NCBI GenBank assembly: GCA_944324095.1
Contig: CALUUY010000005.1
Location: 1 to 48,283, forward strand
Direction of reading: 5' to 3'
Source of the DNA: an uncultured Elusimicrobiales bacterium
GTDB taxonomy: Bacteria; Elusimicrobiota; Elusimicrobia; Elusimicrobiales; Elusimicrobiaceae
Length of the DNA: 48,283 bases
In this document: piece by piece, positions 15,513 to 21,542 of the stretch
How positions within the stretch are numbered: position 1 is the stretch's first letter
Layout: each line of letters starts with the position of its first letter
Made by a program: the position numbers and the translations under genes
The notes under the pieces: model-generated
Told to the model about the DNA's origin: nothing
Database searches by the model: none
Seen by the model: only the letters and a program-made list of their open reading frames with translations

Positions 15513-16271
15513 TTAAAACAACCAAGGGGCTATCCAAAAGGAAATCATCATTCCCAGTGAATAACTGGTTACGTTCATAGCCAAACTTAAGTTAAAAGAG
15601 TTGGTGAGCGTTAAATATTTGCGGTTGAACAGCCAAATAAACACACTTTCAAAAAGCAGGCAGAAAATCCACAAGAAAGCCGTTTCGCGTATGTAGCCCG
15701 CCAAAAAGAACCACGTAGCAAACATACTTAATACATTTGCTGCTGCAACGGCGTATAAAATACGCAGCGGTTTGTGCATATAGGAAATGGAGGCCCAGGC
15801 GGCGGCTAACTCTAAAATTAAAATAATGAGTAAAGAGGCCCAAGCGTCTTTACGTGTAATATTGCTGTAAGGTTTTTGTTCCGGGGAAAGAGCAACCGTT
15901 AACCCGTCTTTTTCTACATACACATCAAAGCTGGAACGCAGGGCAGAAGGCGTTTTAAAAATTTGACTTTCTTTTTTGGAGCCGTCTTCAAAGCCGATAA
16001 TCAACTTTTGGTAGGGGGCGTATCCGTATGCAATGGAAAAACATTTTTCCGCCGAGCAATACAACTTTTGTAAACCATACGTTCCCAGCGGTTTGGGTTC
16101 CATACATTGGTTGTCTTGGCATTGGATTTGTTCGCTGGCGTCCGGTGCAATACGAGGATGGGTTTGGGTGTTGTAGATAAAAGAAAACTGCATTTCCGGT
16201 TTGGGGGACACATCAGCCCATAGTGCAGCAGCGGCAAAAACCAGCACGGCGGACAAAATAAGTTTTTTCAT
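15513..16271 (-). CDS. Membrane protein with a periplasmic cysteine-containing domain, unknown function
   Basis: 252 residues. Signal peptide (LILSAVLVFAAAALWA), then a periplasmic domain of about 125 residues with four cysteines, two in CQDNQC and two in YCSAEKC, that could form disulfides. Then four membrane helices beginning at about residue 145 (SLLIILILELAAAW, ILYAVAAANVLSMFATWFFLAGYI, FLWIFCLLFESVFIWLF, LSLAMNVTSYSLGMMISFWI). ATG 16271 is chosen because it follows GGGAGA and starts a proper signal peptide; an upstream in-frame ATG at 16343 overlaps the divergent gene. No family recognised. Divergent from the M29 peptidase with a shared 58-bp promoter region, and ends at a strong terminator. 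Confidence 0.7.
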   Translation of the reverse strand: MKKLILSAVLVFAAAALWADVSPKPEMQFSFIYNTQTHPRIAPDASEQIQCQDNQCMEPKPLGTYGLQKLYCSAEKCFSIAYGYAPYQKLIIGFEDGSKKESQIFKTPSALRSSFDVYVEKDGLTVALSPEQKPYSNITRKDAWASLLIILILELAAAWASISYMHKPLRILYAVAAANVLSMFATWFFLAGYIRETAFLWIFCLLFESVFIWLFNRKYLTLTNSFNLSLAMNVTSYSLGMMISFWIAPWLF

Positions 16272-16297
16272 TTTTTCTCCCGGTGTCTTTTTTTGTA

Positions 16298-16312
16298 TTA
16301 TAACATTATAAT
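16298..16312. promoter_or_regulatory. Divergent promoter region between 15513-16271 and the M29 peptidase
   Basis: Within 16272-16329, TATAAT lies at 16307-16312 on the plus strand, and overlapping TATAAT copies occur on the minus strand, all in a T/A-rich stretch. Confidence 0.45.
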
Positions 16313-16329
16313 TACCGAGGGGGAAACCA

Positions 16330-17535
16330 ATGTCTTTAACCAATACTCAAATTGCAAAATATGCAGACGTTATGATCTGGGCCTTAAAAACGGCCCGCCG
16401 TAATGGCCAATTTAAACCGTATGATGTGGTTTTGCTGCGCTATGAGCCGTTAGCCCTTCCGCTGGCGCAGGTTTTGTATAAAAAGCTGCTGGAAGACAAA
16501 TTAAATGTAATCGCCCGGCAAGACAACCCGGAACCCTTTGCCCAAGCCTTTTATACCACAGCCGATGACAAACAACTTGTTTTTTTGCCCCCGGGTGAAA
16601 AATCTTTCCAGCAAGGCATCAACGGGCTTATTTCTGTAAGAGCCCCGGCAGATTTAACCGCTTTAAAACACACCAATCCCGCCCGCCTTGGCCAAGCCGC
16701 CGTGGCGCGCAAACCCTTGCGGGAAATTTTAGACAAGCGTGAGCAGCAGGGGCTTTTTTCTTGGACGCTTTGCAACTACCCCACGCCGGAACTGGCTAAA
16801 CGGGCCGGGTTGAGCCTAAAAGAATATGCCGCCCAAATAGCCCGGGCTTGTTATTTGAACGAAAAAGACCCGGTAAAAAAATGGCAGGAGGTTACCGGCC
16901 AGATGGAAGAAATTGCCAAATGGCTGTCTTCTTTACCGGTGGAGACGTTCCGCGTGCAGTCCGCCAATATGGATTTTGAAGTGTTGCTGGGCGAGCAGCG
17001 CCGTTTTGTATCCGGCGGGGGGTGTAATATCCCGTCTTTTGAAATTTTTACCTCGCCCGATTGGCGCGGTACGCGCGGCGTGTATTTTGCGGATTTGTCT
17101 TCTTATCGCAGTGGTAATTATGTGAAAGGAATCCGGCTGGAGTTTAAGGACGGCCGCGCCGTAAAAGCCACCGCCCAGCAAGGGCAAAATTTTGTGCGCA
17201 AGATGTTGGCTATGGACGAAGGCGCCTGCCAAATAGGGGAGTTTTCTCTTACGGATAGGCGTTTTTCAAAAATTACCAAATTTATGGCCGACATTTTGTA
17301 CGATGAAAACTTTGGCGGCCGCTACGGCAACTGCCACGTAGCCGTAGGTGCCAGCTATGCGGATACTTACGCAGGGGATGTTTCCAAGCTTTCCGCCTCG
17401 TTAAAAAAGAAACTGGGTTTTAATTCTTCCGCTTTGCATTGGGACTTGATTAATACGGAGGACAAACTGGTTCAGGCCCGCTTAAAAAACGGTAAAATAA
17501 TAACCGTTTATGAAAAAGGCCAGTTCCTTTATTAG
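16330..17535 (+). CDS. M29-family metallo-aminopeptidase (AmpS/PepS/T type)
   Basis: 401-residue cytoplasmic aminopeptidase with a two-metal site. The ligand and catalytic residues of M29 enzymes can be placed: E238 (NIPSFEIFTSP), E304 (QIGEFSLT), H336 and Y343 (NCHVAVGASYADT), H370 and D372 (ALHWDLI). Residues 1-200 are the family's N-terminal domain. Length matches the usual 400-415. It releases N-terminal amino acids with broad specificity and would support peptide fermentation. The ATG follows GAGGGGG. Monocistronic. Confidence 0.9.
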   Translation: MSLTNTQIAKYADVMIWALKTARRNGQFKPYDVVLLRYEPLALPLAQVLYKKLLEDKLNVIARQDNPEPFAQAFYTTADDKQLVFLPPGEKSFQQGINGLISVRAPADLTALKHTNPARLGQAAVARKPLREILDKREQQGLFSWTLCNYPTPELAKRAGLSLKEYAAQIARACYLNEKDPVKKWQEVTGQMEEIAKWLSSLPVETFRVQSANMDFEVLLGEQRRFVSGGGCNIPSFEIFTSPDWRGTRGVYFADLSSYRSGNYVKGIRLEFKDGRAVKATAQQGQNFVRKMLAMDEGACQIGEFSLTDRRFSKITKFMADILYDENFGGRYGNCHVAVGASYADTYAGDVSKLSASLKKKLGFNSSALHWDLINTEDKLVQARLKNGKIITVYEKGQFLY

Positions 17536-17563
17536 CTAGTCACTGGTATTCTGGTATTATAGT

Positions 17564-17590
17564 AACCCCCGCCTAAAGCGGGGGTTTTTT
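17564..17590 (+). terminator. Intrinsic terminator of the M29 peptidase
   Basis: AACCCCCGC-CTAAA-GCGGGGGTT followed by a T run. Confidence 0.88.
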
Positions 17591-17819
17591 ATAGCCGTTT
17601 TTGGCAGAGAAGGAGCCGCGGAAATAAAAAGGTGCTTTGTCCTAATGGCGTTTAGGGAAGAGGGGTGAAAGGAGAGAAAAGGGGTATTGATAAGAAAAAT
17701 GCCCGCACAAACAAGGCCTAAAAAGGGCCTAGGGGGGATATAGGTCTAAAGTCTCTTGTTTCATAACGTGGTAAATTTTATCCTAATAGTAAGAAGTCGT
17801 TTTAAAATAAGGAGAGTAT

Positions 17820-18602
17820 ATGAAAAAAGGAATTGTTTTCTCTGTAATGGCAGTGTTGGTAGCCAGCTCCGTTTTTGCGTTTCCGTCCGCTTACTTCCCG
17901 GCGGGGGAAACTGATACCGTAAACGCCGCGTTGCAAAAAGCCGTGGCAGCCAAAAAACAAGATTTGCGCGCTTTGGAAAAAGCCGTTTTAACTTCCAGCG
18001 TAGCTGCAAAGGATGAAATCGCCCGTATGAAGGAACCTAAATTTAACTGGGTATTTCAGTCTTTGGTAAAAGTGATGGATGCTTACCAGGCATTGCGCAA
18101 TGTGTCTGTATCGGCGGCGCAAGCGGCTGCGGTAGAAGTAAATGCTCCGTTTAAAACCGGCTGGGGGGAAACGTTAACCATTACCCAGTTGATTAACCGC
18201 GAAAGCGTTGTATTGCAAGGTTCTGTACAGGATGATTTTAATGTGTGGGCGGCTCAGCTGCAAAAGGATGAATCTGCCTCTTTAAAAAGCCCTGCTGCTC
18301 AGCTAGTGTTGAGCCGTTTGGATACGGCCCGCCAATACATTGCTTCTGCCAAAGAGTACAACCCGTCTTTTATTCTGCAAACCTTGGCGAGTGTAATGGA
18401 TGAACACAACGCTTTGCGCAAAATCAACCCGGCTTTGGCGGCGCTTGTCAGCCACGAAATTAACAAACCCATTAAAACCGGTTACAGCAAACAGAATTTA
18501 GTAGTTTCCCGTTTTGTGGCTATGGAAAGCGTAAACGTGTATGGTTCCTTGCAGTACGAATTGGACGCTTGGGCCCAGAACATAGAAAGAGACGTAAAAT
18601 AA
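17820..18602 (+). CDS. Exported protein built of two tandem homologous repeats, unknown function
   Basis: 260 residues with a signal peptide (GIVFSVMAVLVASSVFA). The mature part is two copies of a helical unit of about 75-80 residues. Copy 1 (about 75-152) and copy 2 (about 180-256) share F-x-LQ-x-L-x2-VMD-x4-ALR, a KTG motif (FKTGWGE / IKTGYSK), an R-x4-ES-V core (NRESVVLQGSVQ / AMESVNVYGSLQ), and a WAQ/WAA end. The first repeat has FQSLVKVMDAYQALR where the second has LQTLASVMDEHNALR. Strong AAGGAG. I recognise no domain family. It could be a periplasmic adaptor or scaffold. Monocistronic, next to the pilin locus but on a separate transcript. Confidence 0.75.
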   Translation: MKKGIVFSVMAVLVASSVFAFPSAYFPAGETDTVNAALQKAVAAKKQDLRALEKAVLTSSVAAKDEIARMKEPKFNWVFQSLVKVMDAYQALRNVSVSAAQAAAVEVNAPFKTGWGETLTITQLINRESVVLQGSVQDDFNVWAAQLQKDESASLKSPAAQLVLSRLDTARQYIASAKEYNPSFILQTLASVMDEHNALRKINPALAALVSHEINKPIKTGYSKQNLVVSRFVAMESVNVYGSLQYELDAWAQNIERDVK

Positions 18603-18620
18603 ACATTTTTGACGGTTTTA

Positions 18621-18652
18621 AATCCGCCCTGTTTGTACAGGGCGGATTTTTT
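18621..18652 (+). terminator. Intrinsic terminator of the tandem-repeat protein gene
   Basis: AATCCGCCCTG-TTTGTA-CAGGGCGGATT followed by TTTTTT. Confidence 0.9.
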
Positions 18653-18683
18653 ATTGCTAGGACTAAGATCGGGAAGATAAAGG

Positions 18684-18729
18684 TATAATTTGCAAGTAAA
18701 GTAATATGGAATTAGGAGATAAAATACTC
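18684..18729 (+). other. Possible relic of a pilin promoter and leader
   Basis: TATAAT (18684-18689) and an AGGAG-containing stretch resemble the leader of the second pilin (AATATAGTATTAAGGAGA), but the start codon position reads ATA and a stop follows at once. It could be the remains of a lost pilin cassette, or coincidence. Confidence 0.25.
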
Positions 18730-18777
18730 TAGCGGACTGTTGTTGGTTTATGTTGTTTTGTGTTTGCTCGTTATTTA

Positions 18778-18903
18778 TTAACCGGGTCTTGTTTTGTTTT
18801 TTTTTTTTGATATAGTGGGTTTTGTGTAATGCTCGCAGGGGGGTAGCAGTGATGCAAAAAAATGCCGGATTTACGCTTATAGAGTTGTTAGTAGTGGTGC
18901 TAA
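18778..18903 (+). repeat. 126-bp direct repeat, copy A (pilin promoter and 5' coding end)
   Basis: Matches 19450-19575 with no length change and about four mismatches in 126 positions. It contains the T12 promoter, the GCAGGGGGGTAG ribosome-site region and the first 17 codons of pilin 1. The coding part is identical between copies. Confidence 0.95.
18789..18816 (+). promoter_or_regulatory. Pilin promoter A with a T12 homopolymer in the spacer
   Basis: TTGTTT (18789-18794), a 16-bp spacer and TATAGT (18811-18816). Twelve of the 16 spacer bases are one uninterrupted T run (18797-18808). Slippage by one base would change the spacer to 15 or 17, the classic arrangement for phase variation by transcription. 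Confidence 0.6.
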
Positions 18904-19346
18904 TAATAGGTATTTTAGCCGGGGTAGCTTTGCCGCAATATCAGGTGGCAGTAGCCAAAACGCGCATAGCGGCGCTTATCCCAATGTTACGTTCTATTCA
19001 GCAAGCACAAGAACGCTATTATATGGAGCACGGCAGCTATGCACAGGATATTCGTGATTTAGATGTTACATGTTCCTCTTATGGTACTGGAGTGCATGAA
19101 AAATGGTGCTATCTGGATGGAAAAGGTTATTCTACTGCGCATTTAGATGAGGGGCGGTATGTTGTAGCTACTGATAGCCGTATTCCCGGGGTGGGATTGT
19201 ATTATTTCTATTCGCCCCAAAGTTATGCCAGCTGTTATGCTTTTTATGGTAATAAAGATATGGCAACTCGTATATGTAAAAGTTTAAGCGGGCGTAGCGA
19301 GCCATCAGGAACTGTTATTGGCGCTGATGTATATAGGCTGTGGTAG
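18852..19346 (+). CDS. Type IV pilin-like protein 1 (PilE/PilA class)
   Basis: 164 residues. A short leader MQKNAG is followed by FTLIELLVVVLIIGILAGVALPQY, the class III prepilin signature: cleavage after Gly, methylated Phe at mature position 1 and Glu at 5. The globular domain (about 35-164) has cysteines (C68 region, CYLDG, SCYAF, RIC) that could make the D-region disulfide, and ends in SLSG...YRLW. ATG 18852 follows GCAGGGGGGTAG; an upstream ATG in frame at 18822 would lengthen the leader implausibly. It is exported, processed by the prepilin peptidase PilD and assembled into pili or pseudopili (not in the window). Confidence 0.9.
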   Translation: MQKNAGFTLIELLVVVLIIGILAGVALPQYQVAVAKTRIAALIPMLRSIQQAQERYYMEHGSYAQDIRDLDVTCSSYGTGVHEKWCYLDGKGYSTAHLDEGRYVVATDSRIPGVGLYYFYSPQSYASCYAFYGNKDMATRICKSLSGRSEPSGTVIGADVYRLW

Positions 19347-19381
19347 ATATAGACTGTAAAACTGTTTTTTGTCACCTTCTT

Positions 19382-19410
19382 CCCCTTGGGCTTTAGTTCA
19401 AGGGGTCTTT
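19382..19410 (+). terminator. Weak terminator after pilin 1
   Basis: CCCCTTG / CAAGGGG with a 10-nt loop, followed by TCTTTGTTG. Confidence 0.6.
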
Positions 19411-19449
19411 GTTGTGTAATTAGTTTTTACATAGTTTGAAAGTTGTTTC

Positions 19450-19575
19450 TTAACCGGGCCTTGCTTTGTTTTTTTTTTTTGATATAGTGGGTTTTGTGTA
19501 ATGTTAGCAGGGGGGTAGCAGTGATGCAAAAAAATGCCGGATTTACGCTTATAGAGTTGTTAGTAGTGGTGCTAA
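19450..19575 (+). repeat. 126-bp direct repeat, copy B
   Basis: Second copy of 18778-18903. Identity stops abruptly after GTGGTGCTAA, within the codons for the pilin's hydrophobic helix. Confidence 0.95.
19461..19488 (+). promoter_or_regulatory. Pilin promoter B with a T12 homopolymer in the spacer
   Basis: TTGCTT (19461-19466), a 16-bp spacer including T12 (19469-19480), and TATAGT (19483-19488). It could transcribe through the broken pilin fragment into pilin 2. Confidence 0.55.
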
Positions 19576-19589
19576 AAGTTTGTATTTGA
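19524..19589 (+). pseudogene. Truncated pilin 5' fragment
   Basis: Begins exactly like pilin 1 (MQKNAGFTLIELLVVVL, 17 residues identical), then leaves the pilin sequence and stops after KVCI (TGA at 19587-19589). It has a complete promoter and ribosome-site region but no body. The break is inside the most conserved part of pilin genes, where homologous recombination would be expected. Confidence 0.85.
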
Positions 19590-19609
19590 AAATAAATAAG
19601 AAATATAGT
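19580..19609 (+). promoter_or_regulatory. Candidate own promoter of pilin 2
   Basis: TTGTAT (19580-19585), an 18-bp spacer and TATAGT (19604-19609), just after the broken copy B and 16 nt before the pilin 2 start. Confidence 0.4.
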
Positions 19610-19625
19610 ATTAAGGAGAAAAATT

Positions 19626-20213
19626 ATGTTGAACGAGAAACAGGGGTTCACATTGATTGAATTATTGGTAGTAGTCCTTATCATTGGTATTTTGTCGGCA
19701 ATGGCCATGCCACAATATTTTAAGGCGGTAGAAAGGGCCCGCATGTCCGAAGCAGAGACATTGTTGGCTAATATTGCACAAGCACAACGTAGAAAATTTT
19801 TACAAAGTAATAAATATGTAAGAAATTTTTCAGCATTGGATGTGTCTCCTAAAGGAGCAACGGGCTCTACTTATTTTACCAAAGGAAATCCTGTAACAGG
19901 GAATGGTGGAAATGGTTTTGAAATTCTCTTAATAGGAGAGCAACCATTTACAGAAGGATATGCAAATGCTACACGTATGGATAAAGATTCTTCAGGTAAT
20001 CAGAGCTCTTTACAGTATGACTATTTTTTAAGCCGTTATTATCAAAGCGACTATACCTTATGTGTTGCTGCAAATAAGGGCGGAGCTGATTTATGTGCTG
20101 ATTTTTGTGGTGTAGATGAGAGTATTGGTTGGGTTGAAGGGTGTTGTAATAATGGACAAAAAGCAGGTGACATCTGGGGGGACGGAACGCCCTGTAAGCC
20201 TTCTAACAATTGA
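19626..20213 (+). CDS. Type IV pilin-like protein 2
   Basis: 195 residues. Leader MLNEKQG, then FTLIELLVVVLIIGILSAMAMPQY with Phe+1 and Glu+5, then a helical ERARMSEAETLLANIAQAQ segment and a globular domain. That domain ends in a cysteine-rich tail (LCVAA, LCADFCGV, EGCCNNG, PCKPSNN), so two or three disulfides are possible. Clear AAGGAG. The coding sequence is visibly more AT-rich than the housekeeping genes around it, and its body is unrelated to pilin 1, so recent acquisition or exchange of the variable part is plausible. It lies between the broken pilin 5' end and an orphan pilin 3' end. Confidence 0.9.
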   Translation: MLNEKQGFTLIELLVVVLIIGILSAMAMPQYFKAVERARMSEAETLLANIAQAQRRKFLQSNKYVRNFSALDVSPKGATGSTYFTKGNPVTGNGGNGFEILLIGEQPFTEGYANATRMDKDSSGNQSSLQYDYFLSRYYQSDYTLCVAANKGGADLCADFCGVDESIGWVEGCCNNGQKAGDIWGDGTPCKPSNN

Positions 20214-20224
20214 CATAGAATTAT

Positions 20225-20260
20225 AACAACACCCCAGTTTTACCTGAGGTGTTGTTATTT
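20225..20260 (+). terminator. Intrinsic terminator of pilin 2
   Basis: A 13-bp stem (AACAACACCCCAG / CTGAGGTGTTGTT, one mismatch) followed by ATTTT. Confidence 0.75.
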
Positions 20261-20283
20261 TGCAGGGAGAATTGATTTTTTGT

Positions 20284-20406
20284 TATTGTAGAAGAGTTTT
20301 TGACGGAGAAAATGAAAACGTGGCCCAAAAAGTGTGCGTCAGTTTAACGGGGGACACTCAACCCACCCGTAACCCCGATAATTGGGGATACACCTTGTGG
20401 AAATAG
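20284..20406 (+). pseudogene. Orphan pilin 3' end (C-terminal fragment)
   Basis: In one frame, 20284-20406 reads about 40 residues ending KVCVSLTGDTQPTRNPDNW then GYTLWK and TAG. This resembles the end of pilin 1 (RICKSLSGRSEP...YRLW): C-x-SL-x-G followed by a polar loop and a terminal tryptophan. There is no start codon, ribosome site or hydrophobic helix, and the terminator hairpin of pilin 2 precedes it. It looks like the 3' remnant of a former pilin gene, possibly the one whose 5' end survives at 19524. Confidence 0.65.
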
Positions 20407-20564
20407 TCTCTTTTATGGGCGGATGTAAATCCCAATACGAGGTGCTAGTATTAACAGGGCAGTCTTTTGCCATCCCCTTCTCTGTTTACAATATTGCTTT
20501 TCCAAAGGGGTATTAGGGCCCAAATTAGGGGTTTTAAAATTTCAGCCAAGTAGCAGAAAAAGAA
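20407..20564. other. Intergenic region between pilin relic and nrdG
   Basis: No gene, terminator with a T run, or repeat is recognised here. The stretch is more balanced in base composition than the pilins. Confidence 0.4.
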
Positions 20565-21188
20565 CTACAGCTCTTTATGCATTACCTTAAGGGCGGCTTT
20601 TTCTTTGGTTACGGGCAGGCATTCCTGCACGCGGTAGTGTTGTTCGTCGGTTAAAGAGCGTATGGCGGAAATATCTTCATCCGTCAGTACTTCTTTATCA
20701 TAGGTGGTACGGAATTGGTAGGGAACACCGGATTCTTTGATGAGTTTCATAGACTCTTTGATGATTTCCGGGTTAAAATCTACTCCGGTAATGGCCGAGT
20801 ATTTTTCCAGCGGGGCTTTTAAGTCCATGGCCACATAATCTAATAACTTGCGTTGATAGGCTTCCCGCAACATCTCGGGCCGTGTGCCATTAGTGTCCCA
20901 TTTAATGGCAAAGCCCATTTGTTTTATTTTGGCCGTAAAATCCAGAATCTCTTCGTGTAAGGTGGGTTCTCCGCCGGTAATTACCACGCCTTCCAGCGTG
21001 CCTTGCCGGCGCTTTAAAAAGGCAAATAAGTCTTCTTCAGGCATAGGTTCTAAAAAAAGGTGGGGGTAAACCAGTTCCGGGTTATGGCAGTAGCGGCAGC
21101 GAAAGTTACACCCCTGCGTAAACACCACGGCGGCCGGACGGCCCGGAAAGTCTATCAATGTAAATTTAATCAACCCGCCAATTTTCAT
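20565..21188 (-). CDS. nrdG: Anaerobic ribonucleotide reductase activase, radical SAM
   Basis: 207 residues. The radical SAM cluster motif C27-x3-C31-x2-C34 (CNFRCRYC) is followed by VVITGGEPTLHEE, the SAM-binding GGE motif. The enzyme uses a 4Fe-4S cluster and SAM to put a glycyl radical on the reductase. Wording such as LIDFPGRPAAVVFTQGC matches the NrdG group found in Thermotoga, Clostridia and Spirochaetes. It is last in a minus-strand cluster after nrdD and the separate glycyl-radical gene (27 bp gap). In this genome the radical target should be the small protein encoded just upstream rather than the large subunit. Confidence 0.92.
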   Translation of the reverse strand: MKIGGLIKFTLIDFPGRPAAVVFTQGCNFRCRYCHNPELVYPHLFLEPMPEEDLFAFLKRRQGTLEGVVITGGEPTLHEEILDFTAKIKQMGFAIKWDTNGTRPEMLREAYQRKLLDYVAMDLKAPLEKYSAITGVDFNPEIIKESMKLIKESGVPYQFRTTYDKEVLTDEDISAIRSLTDEQHYRVQECLPVTKEKAALKVMHKEL

Positions 21189-21215
21189 AGAAGCCTATGC
21201 CTTTAGAAAATAACC

Positions 21216-21416
21216 TTATTTATCGCATCCGCATTCAACGTGCATCGTTTTGCGCATAGCAAATTCTTCTTTTTTGCCTTTGTTCCAGTTCTGTACCGGG
21301 CGCAAATACCCCACCACGCGGGAGTACACTTCACATTTAGAACCGTGTACTTCGTTCAATTCTTTTTTAAGTTCGGAAATTTTGTTTTCTACTACTTGTC
21401 TTTCTTGAGCGGTCAT
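21216..21416 (-). CDS. Stand-alone glycyl-radical domain of class III ribonucleotide reductase
   Basis: 66 residues. An N-terminal helix with heptad-like charge (QERQVVENKISELKKELNEV) is followed by RVVGYLRPVQNWNKGKKEEF, which is the radical loop normally found at the very C-terminus of NrdD (compare the GY and GK-x-EE pattern of E. coli NrdD). The radical glycine would be G36. A CGC near the C-terminus may be redox active. ATG 21416 is chosen over ATG 21440 because AGGAG lies 7 nt upstream of it. It sits between nrdD and nrdG. NrdD itself lacks this segment, so the reductase is split into two polypeptides. Confidence 0.88.
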   Translation of the reverse strand: MTAQERQVVENKISELKKELNEVHGSKCEVYSRVVGYLRPVQNWNKGKKEEFAMRKTMHVECGCDK

Positions 21417-21542
21417 TTTCTTTCTCCTAAATACATCCATACTTCTTGTTGGCCGTACGCGGCCTATATATACAGCATAGCGCTTTTACACGCACGGTTA
21501 CAACTGCTTTTTTAGATTATTTTTAACCTAAAAAAGGTAATA

